Positions 1 through 8,287 of a stretch of 64,000 nt of DNA are shown here, in pieces; the first letter of the stretch is position 1, and the number at the start of each line of letters is the position of its first letter. Source of the stretch: HK1 sp965220535 (GTDB lineage Bacteria; Pseudomonadota; Gammaproteobacteria; HK1). Location: positions 1,798,001 through 1,862,000 of the forward strand of contig OZ244833.1 in assembly GCA_965220535.1 (NCBI GenBank). The letters run 5' to 3'. The notes under the pieces were generated by a model. That model saw only the letters and a list, made by a program, of their open reading frames with translations. It did not search any database and was not told where the DNA came from. The translations under genes were made by a program, and so were the position numbers.

Positions 1-1
1 A

Positions 2-1819
2 TGGCTGAGCGGGGAAATCACCCATGAGCGCACACCGGAATTGAGAAAATATCTTATCGAACATCTGAATATCGAAGAAATCACTCCGGAGAAGTTTGCA
101 TTGCATGTTACCGATGAATTTTTTGAAAAACAACCGGATGAATGGTTTGTCGGTTTATATAAATTTCTCCTTCATCAAGAATCTCTATGGCGAGCGCTTG
201 GTTCTGGCCAGTGGAATGTCGGTGGATACATGCGGCGCAAGCCATTCGTTCGTCTGGAAAACAATCGTCAAGTAAAGGCTTTCGAGAACAACGGGGATAT
301 TGCGGTTTATCTGCCCCAAAAATCAGCCAAAGGACTGCCCTGCATAAAGAAAAGCCTGATCGAGGATAACGAAGCACGGGAATTTTTCATACGATTGGGG
401 GTAAAAGAGCCGGATATTACCAGCGAGGTAATCGAACGTGTGCTCCCGCTCTATGAGCCTGACGAAATAATAATATCCGACGAGGAGCATGCAGATCATA
501 TCTCTTTGATTCTTCAGGCTCTCAAAGTCGATTCAATGGAACGTCGACGAATTTTGATTGACAAACTGAAGGATAGTTACTTTCTATACGCACGAAGTGC
601 GACCGGCGAAGAAGCATGCATCAAACCTGGCAAGGTCTATTCAAATAATCCGGATCTGGAAGTATATCTGAAAGACAATCCCGATGCTTGGTTCTTGGAT
701 GAAAGGTATTCCGAAAAAGAAGTCGACGCGTTCTTGACCTTGGGGGTTCATGACGAAATCGCTATTTACAAAAGAGAACCTGATCGAAAAGGCTATGTCA
801 CCGTGACCGCAATTCATGGATGTCATGAGCGTGGGCTCGATGGATTCGATCCGGGCTGCCGGGTGGACGATCTTAATTTTGCCGTCCGTAATCCGAATAT
901 ACAGCGCAGTCTCTTTATATGGGAAAATATCGCACATCCATTGCAGAGACAATTTCGAGGATCCGTTGAAAAATCGAGAAAAAAGACCTACGAAGGCAGT
1001 GAAGTCGAGGATACTCTTTCAAAAATCGGAGTTGCCCTGTTATCCAATGCTTGGCTACCCGATAAAGAAGGTGAATTTCACAAACCAGGGGAACTTTCCC
1101 TCGATGCTTTGCCGAGTGAATTCGAGCGATACGAAGATCTGGCAAGTCATCTGAGGATGATAGGAAGCGAGCTGAGCGATCTCGCCCAAAAGGCGGGTTT
1201 CGATGTCGGAGAACTCGATTTGCTTCGCGAACTGAAAAGCAGCATGCCGGAGGAATTCAAACGCATCAAAGAACTCCTCACGGAAAAGAAGGCAAAGCCG
1301 GCTTTCCCGGAGCGAATGTCATCTGATCCTAAACGCCGTGCGCATCGCGCAAGGGTGCGCGCCGACGAGGCTCCGAAGAGGAAATACGAGGTGCGTCCTA
1401 GGAGTGTCAAGACTTCGAATTCCGCCGGTAGCAAAGATGTATATCTACGAGAAAGCTACACCCGCGAAAGGAAATTGTTTTGTCAGATATGCGAGGATGT
1501 GATGCCCTTTCGCGGAAGGGATAACGAGTATTATTTGGAATCGGTGCAGGTACTCGATGACATCGATATAGAACATGAAGCGAAGCATCTTGCACTTTGC
1601 CCACTATGCGCTGCAAAGTTCACAGAACTCGTTAAAAAGGATGAAAAACAACATCGACGCCTGCGTCATGATCTCGTGCAATTGGATATTGCCAATTCAA
1701 AGGATTTTCGGATAAACATCAGACTTGGCAATGAATCGGGTTCCATCCGCTTCGTAGAAACGCATCTCATTGATATCAAGGAACTCTTGGATGCAGAAGA
1801 TAAGTCACCCGATGTCTGA
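2..1819 (+). CDS. Sacsin-like ATPase paralogue, C-terminal part (5-prime cut by window edge)
   Basis: The frame is open from base 2 with no stop, so the gene very probably begins outside the window; the TTG at 41 is only the first in-window start candidate. Its last 350 residues or so parallel those of the gene at 1967, which carries an N-terminal GHKL ATPase domain, so this protein probably had one too. The C-terminus has two zinc knuckles, CQIC (about 1481) and CPLC (about 1598), arranged as in an HNH domain. The catalytic histidines are absent: LESVQVL stands where a His-His pair is expected, and CPLCAAK where CPxCH is usual. A basic stretch (SSDPKRRAHRARVRA) precedes the knuckles. The function is unknown. 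Proteins combining sacsin-type ATPases with nuclease-like ends often occur in defence contexts, which here is inference only. Confidence 0.7.
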   Translation, partial: WLSGEITHERTPELRKYLIEHLNIEEITPEKFALHVTDEFFEKQPDEWFVGLYKFLLHQESLWRALGSGQWNVGGYMRRKPFVRLENNRQVKAFENNGDIAVYLPQKSAKGLPCIKKSLIEDNEAREFFIRLGVKEPDITSEVIERVLPLYEPDEIIISDEEHADHISLILQALKVDSMERRRILIDKLKDSYFLYARSATGEEACIKPGKVYSNNPDLEVYLKDNPDAWFLDERYSEKEVDAFLTLGVHDEIAIYKREPDRKGYVTVTAIHGCHERGLDGFDPGCRVDDLNFAVRNPNIQRSLFIWENIAHPLQRQFRGSVEKSRKKTYEGSEVEDTLSKIGVALLSNAWLPDKEGEFHKPGELSLDALPSEFERYEDLASHLRMIGSELSDLAQKAGFDVGELDLLRELKSSMPEEFKRIKELLTEKKAKPAFPERMSSDPKRRAHRARVRADEAPKRKYEVRPRSVKTSNSAGSKDVYLRESYTRERKLFCQICEDVMPFRGRDNEYYLESVQVLDDIDIEHEAKHLALCPLCAAKFTELVKKDEKQHRRLRHDLVQLDIANSKDFRINIRLGNESGSIRFVETHLIDIKELLDAEDKSPDV

Positions 1820-1844
1820 AGGAGTTCAGGCTGACCTCGACAGC

Positions 1845-1912
1845 GAATGCTTCGCTTTTTCGAGCCGAAATTCGCGGACAACTCCCATTGCCCGACAGAT
1901 ATGATTCTCTCG
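1845..1912 (+). repeat. Duplicated spacer, copy 1
   Basis: The spacer after the first ATPase gene (GCTTCGCTTTTTCGAGCCGA and the bases following) matches the spacer after the second gene at 5149-5215 at most positions. This shows that the duplication unit included the flanking spacer, and it argues that 1847-1966 is not coding. Confidence 0.6.
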
Positions 1913-1966
1913 GGCAACGATCTGACATCGATGGTATCCCAACGGTCTGCAATCGGAGCGAGGGAC

Positions 1967-4900
1967 ATGAAAGAAAAACCCACCGAGGTTTTGCAAGAGC
2001 TCAATCGAGCACGGAGTGATTGGGTCAAAGTAACCCGGGAAAATAACTTCGAAGGCGGTATTTTGAGTCTTTTGTCGGACCTTTATCCGGATCAGGCGCA
2101 TTTTATTTTTGAACTGTTGCAAAATGCCGAGGATGCGTACGCGACGACCGTTCGGTTTGAACTGACCGACGATAAACTCGTTGTGCAGCATAACGGGAGT
2201 AGATTGTTCAGTTCCAAGGATGTCGAATCGATTACCAGTATCGGTGAGAGCACGAAAAAGGACGATGTCAACAAGATCGGTAAATTCGGTATCGGTTTCA
2301 AAGCCGTTTTCGCTTACTCCAAAACGCCTCGGGTGCATTCCGGGGAATATAACTTCGAGATCAGGGATTTGGTATGTCCTTCGGAGATATCCGGCATTCG
2401 AAAGATCGATCAAGGAACGATCTTCGTATTTCCGTTCGACAATCCGTCGAAGACGAAGGAGTCGTGTTTTCGTGAAATCAAAAGCGTATTCGAATCTCTG
2501 GATCATACCATTTTGCTTTTTCTCAACAATATCGAATTGATCGAATGGGAGCTGAACGGGGAAGGAAGCGGTCTGGCCATGCGAAAGCATATCGCCGATA
2601 CGGACGAGGAATTAATCAAGGTTTCCATAGCGGGATCGTCGGGCGATGATCTGCGGGAAGACGCTTGGTTCCTCAGATTTCAAAAGGCGCTCGAAGAACA
2701 TGGGGATTTGAAGTGTTCGATTGCCCTGAAATTGGGCTTTCGCAAGGAGGGTCAAACGAATCTCGAGCCTCGTAAAGGGCTTGCCAAGCAAATGAAGGTC
2801 GTTCCGGCAGACGGCCGGCTCTGCGTATTTTTTCCTGCGGAGAAGGAAACGACCAAGTTGAAATTCTATATCAACGGACCATACGCTGCGACAATCGATC
2901 GTGCAAGCATCAAGCATGATCATGAGGATAACCGCAAGATAATGGAAGCGAGCGCCGGGCTCCTTGTCGAAGCGATGGAGCGTTTGAAGGGGATCGGATT
3001 GCTGACCTCGGAATTCTTGGAAGTGTTGCCGAATAACGACGATGAATTGTCGGATTTTTATGCGATCCTGAAAGAAATTGTCTATGACGCCCTTCGTAAC
3101 AAAGCGCTGATACCATGTTTGGGCGGTGGATATGGCGATGCGGTAGAACTGGCCCGCGGTCCGAAAGAAGTAAGCGATGTTATCGACGAAAAAGCATTGG
3201 TGGTGCTGTTCGACGATCATAAAAGAAGATGGGCGGCCGGGGTGATGCGAAACAGCAGATCCGATAAGCTGCTTATATCCTTGGATATACCCTATTATGG
3301 CTATAATGAACTGATCGATGCCGTCGAGAAGAAATATGGATATAGTCGATACTGGAGCCCCGATCATCATGCTCTTAACTGGTTGGTCGATCGGCATGAT
3401 CGATGGCTGCAATCATTCTATCTACTTCTGTTTAGGGTAACCGACCGAGAGGAGAGAACAAACGAGATCGATCGATGGGAAATAATAAAGCTCCAGAATG
3501 GGGAATTTTCTACCGGAGACGAAGTTTATTTTCCGATCGAAGGAAACTCCACTTCCGGTCTGCAGACGGTATCTGCCGGAATTTTCGACGGGTTGAAAAG
3601 AGAGAGAGGCGATCGATTGCATCGATTTTTGAAAGCCGCAGGGGTGAAGGAGATCGGGGAGGTAGAGGAAATTCAACAAATACTCGATCGTTTTTATACC
3701 CGGGATTCAAAGCCACCGGGGAAAAAGAGACACTTGGATCATATCAAGCGATTTGTCGACTGGAATGACGGAAAAAATGAGATGGATATTTTCCAAGGCT
3801 ATTATATTTTTCTGGATTCCGCCGATGAATACTTTCTTCGAGGCAAGAATTGTTATATCGACAAGCCTTTGGAAGAGACGGGGCTTCGCGCCATCTATTC
3901 CGACGGAGCCGGAAAGGATGAGTCCCGCCTCGCACTCTGGTCGGGCTATGCCAAAGTAAAAAACTTCGTCTCGTTTGCGAGAGCATGCGGCGTTCGAATC
4001 TCAATAGAGATCGATCGAATAACCACATTCAATAATCCAAGAAAAAGCGAACTCTATGAACATACCTCAAATGCACGATGGGTTTCTTCTACCGGAATCG
4101 ACGAGGACTATTTCATAGAATCTCTCGATGAGATATTGGAAGAAAAAAGCGTGGAGATTGCAAGACTCTTATGGAACGCTCTCGCCGCAGCGGATCCTCG
4201 CGTATTGAAAGCGAAATATCGGCCAAATCGGCAGTATAACGAGCGATGCGTGCCATCGAGCCTAGTGCAGATTCTGCAGAGTAAGGAATGGATCCCCGGG
4301 AAAGACGGTCTATTCCACTCCCCTCGGGAAATGTCCCGAAATTCGCTCAGAGACGACTTCGATTATGACGACAGAAACGGATGGTTGACGGCCATCGGAT
4401 TCGGCGAGGAAGAGCATAAGGAAACGGAGGAATACCGTGCCCGCAGCGAAAGTGCAAAACAACTGGAAATCACGCTTGAGGATGTCGAATTTGTCAAACG
4501 TGCCAAAGAAGACCCGGAGTTCTATAAAAAAATAAAAAGAGAAATGGACGAAAAAAGCATGTCCAAAAAATTTCCCGAACGCCCATCGAGGGACCCGAAA
4601 AGGCGCACCCGAAAAGCAAAGGTACGAGCCGGCACCGAGGCGACGAAGGAATACGAAAAACGAAGCCGAAGCGTCCGGGTATCGAGGCCTGACGGCGAGA
4701 GCACCGCATATCTTGAACAAAGCTATACCAACGATGAGGATCAACTTATCTGTCAAATCTGCAAGGAGGAAATGCCGTTCAGGCGTCGAGACGGCAATTA
4801 CTACTTCGAAACGGTGCAGATCCTCGATGATCTCGATAAAGAGTATGTCGCGGCATCGATCGCGCTTTGTCCCTTATGCTCGGCAAAATTCCAAGTGCTG

Positions 4901-5083
4901 GTCAAAACGGACAAAGAACAATGTGAACGCCTGCGGGATGATATCGTGAACTCGAAAGATCTACTCGTGGGCTTGGATTTCGGCAATGAATCGGGCTCCA
5001 TCCGCTTCGTGGAAACGCATCTTTTGGATATCAAGGCTATCTTGGAAGAGGAAGAGGAGGAAGATCGATCGCCCGATGACTGA
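1967..5083 (+). CDS. Sacsin-type GHKL ATPase with degenerate HNH-like zinc C-terminus
   Basis: A protein of about 1038 aa. Residues 45-120 carry a GHKL/Hsp90-type ATP site: ELLQNAEDA (N box, Asn53) and GKFGIGFKAVF (glycine loop). This matches the sacsin/NO VEIN class of ATPases. About 700 unassigned residues follow, then a basic stretch and zinc knuckles CQIC (Cys929, Cys932) and CPLC (Cys968, Cys971) that resemble an HNH domain lacking its histidines. The ATG at 1967 is preferred over 1847 because GGAGCGAGGG lies directly before it, and because the 1847-1966 stretch is duplicated non-coding spacer (see 5149-5215). It is a tandem paralogue of the preceding gene. A defence or chaperone-like role is possible but not shown. 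Confidence 0.75.
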   Translation: MKEKPTEVLQELNRARSDWVKVTRENNFEGGILSLLSDLYPDQAHFIFELLQNAEDAYATTVRFELTDDKLVVQHNGSRLFSSKDVESITSIGESTKKDDVNKIGKFGIGFKAVFAYSKTPRVHSGEYNFEIRDLVCPSEISGIRKIDQGTIFVFPFDNPSKTKESCFREIKSVFESLDHTILLFLNNIELIEWELNGEGSGLAMRKHIADTDEELIKVSIAGSSGDDLREDAWFLRFQKALEEHGDLKCSIALKLGFRKEGQTNLEPRKGLAKQMKVVPADGRLCVFFPAEKETTKLKFYINGPYAATIDRASIKHDHEDNRKIMEASAGLLVEAMERLKGIGLLTSEFLEVLPNNDDELSDFYAILKEIVYDALRNKALIPCLGGGYGDAVELARGPKEVSDVIDEKALVVLFDDHKRRWAAGVMRNSRSDKLLISLDIPYYGYNELIDAVEKKYGYSRYWSPDHHALNWLVDRHDRWLQSFYLLLFRVTDREERTNEIDRWEIIKLQNGEFSTGDEVYFPIEGNSTSGLQTVSAGIFDGLKRERGDRLHRFLKAAGVKEIGEVEEIQQILDRFYTRDSKPPGKKRHLDHIKRFVDWNDGKNEMDIFQGYYIFLDSADEYFLRGKNCYIDKPLEETGLRAIYSDGAGKDESRLALWSGYAKVKNFVSFARACGVRISIEIDRITTFNNPRKSELYEHTSNARWVSSTGIDEDYFIESLDEILEEKSVEIARLLWNALAAADPRVLKAKYRPNRQYNERCVPSSLVQILQSKEWIPGKDGLFHSPREMSRNSLRDDFDYDDRNGWLTAIGFGEEEHKETEEYRARSESAKQLEITLEDVEFVKRAKEDPEFYKKIKREMDEKSMSKKFPERPSRDPKRRTRKAKVRAGTEATKEYEKRSRSVRVSRPDGESTAYLEQSYTNDEDQLICQICKEEMPFRRRDGNYYFETVQILDDLDKEYVAASIALCPLCSAKFQVLVKTDKEQCERLRDDIVNSKDLLVGLDFGNESGSIRFVETHLLDIKAILEEEEEEDRSPDD

Positions 5084-5148
5084 AAAGGGGTTCGAAGCGA
5101 TGTCGGTGGCGATACGATCGCCCTAAGACTCTTAGGATGCAGCCGACG

Positions 5149-5215
5149 CTTCGCTCTTTCGAGCCGATTCTTGCGAAGGACTCGCCTTGCCGGGCAGCGA
5201 TAAGACGAAAAAGCG
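5149..5215 (+). repeat. Duplicated spacer, copy 2
   Basis: The second copy of the spacer segment (GCTTCGCTCTTTCGAGCCGA and the bases following) lies downstream of the second ATPase paralogue. The rest of the 5084-5441 gap contains no gene that I can support. Confidence 0.55.
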
Positions 5216-5441
5216 AATTCGCGGCTTTATGCCAAAATGCCCTGGGCAAAGAAGCGGGGGATATCGCGGTTTTCAAGGCTTCGAAGCCTAGCCCGGTGCG
5301 TATCGAGGCAAAGCAAAACCCGATGCCGAAGCGAAGAGATGGCTTGTTCGCGGCGGATCGGAGGTATCGCAAAAAGACGAGCCCGATCCGGCGCGGATAA
5401 AGACGAAAAACTTCGCTTGTCGACCCCGACGGAACCTCACT

Positions 5442-5936
5442 ATGATGGCAAGTGATCGAATCGGCGGCATGAACGACGATATCTGGATGCGCCGAGCGCT
5501 CGACTTGGCATCTCGCGCCGCGACGGCGGGCGAGGTGCCGGTGGGGGCGATCGTGGTGCAAGACGGACGGATGATCGGCAGCGGGGCCAACGCTCCCATC
5601 GGCACTTGCGACCCCACGGCCCATGCCGAAATCGTCGCCTTGCGAGAGGCGGCGGCAGCCGTGGGCAACTACCGCCTGCCGGGGGCGGTTCTCTACGCGA
5701 CGATGGAACCCTGCGTGATGTGCGCCGGGGCGATCGTCCATGCCCGCATCGCCCGCGTGGTCTTCGCCGCCCCCGACGAACGCTGGGGCGGGGCGGGAAG
5801 CGTTTTCGACGTGCTCGGCAGTGAGCGACTCAACCACCGTCCGGTGGTCGAAGGCGGGGTGCTGGCCGACGAGTCGGCGCGGATGCTTCTCGATTTTTTC
5901 CGAGATCGCCGCGGGCGCGGCAAAGAGCCCGGCTGA
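5442..5936 (+). CDS. tadA: tRNA-specific adenosine deaminase TadA
   Basis: Converts the wobble adenosine A34 of tRNA-Arg(ACG) to inosine. The 164-aa protein has the cytidine/deoxycytidylate deaminase zinc signature: HAE (zinc His plus the proton-shuttle Glu) in DPTAHAEIVAL, and PCVMC supplying the two zinc cysteines in YATMEPCVMCAGAIVHARI. The early segment EVPVGAIVV and the GAGSVFDVL region after the zinc site are typical of TadA. An ATG at 5469 (MNDDIWM) is an equally plausible start; neither has a strong Shine-Dalgarno sequence. Length is normal for the family. Confidence 0.95.
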   Translation: MMASDRIGGMNDDIWMRRALDLASRAATAGEVPVGAIVVQDGRMIGSGANAPIGTCDPTAHAEIVALREAAAAVGNYRLPGAVLYATMEPCVMCAGAIVHARIARVVFAAPDERWGGAGSVFDVLGSERLNHRPVVEGGVLADESARMLLDFFRDRRGRGKEPG

Positions 5937-6254
5937 GCCCGCAAAAAATCCGAATCCGCCGCACAAACCGCAGGCGAGGGACGAAAAAAAACCGCATCGA
6001 AGAGCCTTTCGCCGACAAAACGCACCCCCGAACCCGGTGCATTGCGGGTATCATTGCCCCCGTTGTTTCGAGCCTTGGATTTTCGAGCGCCACTCCCTTC
6101 GATTTCGCTTTCGAGCGGCGCTCTTTGCGCACCCTCTTTTGCGCAACCATCGGCATTTCGAATCCCTCTGCCGGCGAATCTCGTCGACCTTCTCTATCAC
6201 TCGGCTTTCCCGCCGCCACCACCGAACATATCAGTCCACAAGGAGACTCCCGGC
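5937..6254. other. Spacer upstream of recA
   Basis: A 318-bp gap between tadA and recA. I found no open frame with coding character and no convincing LexA box (CTGT-N8-ACAG or the GTTC-type form). The recA promoter presumably lies here but cannot be placed. Confidence 0.4.
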
Positions 6255-7346
6255 ATGAATGACAGCAGGAAACAGGCTCTCGGCTCGGCTCTTTCGCAGA
6301 TCGAGCGGCAGTTCGGCAAAGGCGCGATCATGCGCATGGGAGACGAGAGTATCGAGCGCGATATCGAAGTCGTTTCCACCGGATCGATCGGCTTGGATAT
6401 GGCCCTCGGCGTGGGAGGACTGCCCCGCGGGCGGGTGGTCGAGATCTACGGACCCGAGTCCTCGGGCAAAACCACGTTGACCTTGGAAGCCATCGCGCGG
6501 GCGCAAAAAGCCGGGGGGACGGCGGCGTTCATCGACGCCGAACACGCCCTCGATCCGCAATACGCGCGCAAGATCGGGGTGGATGTCGACGAGCTGCTCG
6601 TCTCGCAACCCGATACCGGCGAGCAGGCTCTCGAAATCGTGGACATGATCGTGCGCTCGGGAGCGGTCGACTTGGTGGTCGTCGATTCCGTCGCCGCTTT
6701 GACCCCCAAGGCGGAAATCGAAGGAGAGATGGGGGATTCGCATGTCGGCCTGCATGCCCGCTTGATGAGCCAAGCCTTGCGCAAACTCACCGCCAATATC
6801 AAGCGCTCCAACACCCTCGTCATCTTCATCAACCAAATCCGCATGAAGATCGGGGTGATGTTCGGCAGCCCCGAAACCACCACCGGCGGAAACGCGCTCA
6901 AATTCTACGCCTCGGTACGCCTCGACATTCGCCGCATCGGAGCGATCAAAAAACGCGACGAGGTCGTCGGCAACGAAACCCGGGTCAAGGTGGTCAAGAA
7001 CAAGGTCGCCCCGCCCTTCCGCCAAGTGGAGTTCGATATCCTCTACGGGCAGGGAATTTCACGCGAAGGCGAGCTGATCGACCTCGGGGTCAAGCACGAG
7101 ATCATCGAAAAATCCGGCGCTTATTACAGCTACGGAGGCAGCCGTTTGGGTCAGGGTCGAGACAACGCCCGCGAATTTCTCCGGGAAAACACGCCGGTGG
7201 CGCAGGATATCGAAAGCGGGATACGAGCGATCCTCATGCCGGAACGCCCGTCGAATCCCGAAGCCGATGCGGAAGCGACAAACGCCTCGGATACGCCGCC
7301 GTCGGGAGCGGGAAAGAAAAATGTCGGGGAAAAGGTTGAAGCCTGA
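6255..7346 (+). CDS. recA: Recombinase RecA
   Basis: DNA strand-exchange ATPase of homologous recombination and co-protease for LexA. The 363-aa protein has Walker A GPESSGKTT, Walker B LVVVDSVAAL, the loop segment EGEMGDSHVGLHARLMSQAL and the FINQIRMKIGVMFG motif, all in canonical order. The start at 6255 is fixed by AAGGAG at 6240-6245 and by the family N-terminus (MNDSRKQALGSALSQIERQF). The frame is open further upstream but without RecA similarity. recX overlaps its 3-prime end, so the two are probably co-transcribed. Confidence 0.98.
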   Translation: MNDSRKQALGSALSQIERQFGKGAIMRMGDESIERDIEVVSTGSIGLDMALGVGGLPRGRVVEIYGPESSGKTTLTLEAIARAQKAGGTAAFIDAEHALDPQYARKIGVDVDELLVSQPDTGEQALEIVDMIVRSGAVDLVVVDSVAALTPKAEIEGEMGDSHVGLHARLMSQALRKLTANIKRSNTLVIFINQIRMKIGVMFGSPETTTGGNALKFYASVRLDIRRIGAIKKRDEVVGNETRVKVVKNKVAPPFRQVEFDILYGQGISREGELIDLGVKHEIIEKSGAYYSYGGSRLGQGRDNAREFLRENTPVAQDIESGIRAILMPERPSNPEADAEATNASDTPPSGAGKKNVGEKVEA

Positions 7347-8061
7347 GCCCCGAGACGGCGAAGCGCCGCTTGCCAAGCGGGATATCCTCGTGCGGCAGCG
7401 GGCTTTGTCGGGGACTGCGGTCCCGCGCAAGGACGGGCAGCGTTTGGACAGCGACGGGAAGCCGCCCGGCGATGATTCGCTTGGATCGCTCGGGTCCCTC
7501 GATGCGGTCCGCAACGCCCTCGCGAAGATGTCGGCGAAAAAAGCGAAAGCCGATCCCTCCCTTGGCATTGGATCGGGCATTGGATCGCCCGATACGCTGC
7601 CCGACGACCCGGATAGGGCCTCGACCCGGCAACGAGCGTTGACTTTGCTGGCTAGGCGCGAGCACGCCCGCATCGAACTCGAGCGCAAGTTGGTCGCCAA
7701 GGGAAGCCCGCTCGATACGGTCCGCGAAGTGCTCGATCGGCTCGAAAGCCAAGGACTGCTGAGCGAGGAGCGTTTCGCGGAGCGTTATGCGGCGTCAAGG
7801 AAGGAGCGCGGACACGGCCCGATACGCATCCTCGATGAACTGCGAGAGCGCGGAATCGACGAGGGACTGTCCGAAAAAGCCGTGAACCCGAAGGCCGAGG
7901 ACTGGTTCGATCTGGCGGCCAAAGCCCGGCGCCGTCGTTTCGGCGACGAGCGCCCCGATAACTATCCCGAATGGGCCCGCCAAGCCCGGTTTTTGGAACG
8001 ACGCGGTTTCGCCTTGGATCATATCCGCGCGGCTTTGGGCTCGTCGTTCGACAGGGCTTGA
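7321..8061 (+). CDS. recX: RecA regulator RecX with long N-terminal extension
   Basis: RecX binds RecA filaments and limits recombinase activity. The conserved part is residues 105-246, with the repeated three-helix RecX pattern, for example ALTLLARREHARIELERKL, ESQGLLSEERFAERYAASR and the C-terminal ARQARFLERRGFALDHIRAA. The roughly 100 residues before it (Lys, Arg, Asp and Gly rich) are not part of the family core and look disordered. The ATG at 7321 overlaps recA by 26 bp and has GGGAGCGGGAAAG upstream. The position directly after recA is standard in Gammaproteobacteria. Confidence 0.9.
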   Translation: MSGKRLKPEPRDGEAPLAKRDILVRQRALSGTAVPRKDGQRLDSDGKPPGDDSLGSLGSLDAVRNALAKMSAKKAKADPSLGIGSGIGSPDTLPDDPDRASTRQRALTLLARREHARIELERKLVAKGSPLDTVREVLDRLESQGLLSEERFAERYAASRKERGHGPIRILDELRERGIDEGLSEKAVNPKAEDWFDLAAKARRRRFGDERPDNYPEWARQARFLERRGFALDHIRAALGSSFDRA

Positions 8062-8287
8062 AAACGGCGGCCTGAAAACATAAGGATCGTCTCGAACGAC
8101 GCCGACCGAACTCCTCGCTCGTCGCTGCGAGGATCGAAACCCGCCCCGGAGCCCTTTTGCGCACGTATCCTTGAGGTCGATCCAGTCAATCCAGCCGAAC
8201 CCCGCCGAAAGCCGACCACGACCGAGCGACCGTCAGGCACCGACGGGCATTTCGAAATCCCCATCGAATCCATCCGCGAGAACCCCG

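Noticed and set aside
5937..6254. Search for a LexA (SOS) box before recA
   Set aside because: No CTGT-N8-ACAG or GTTC-type box was found, so no regulatory site is claimed.
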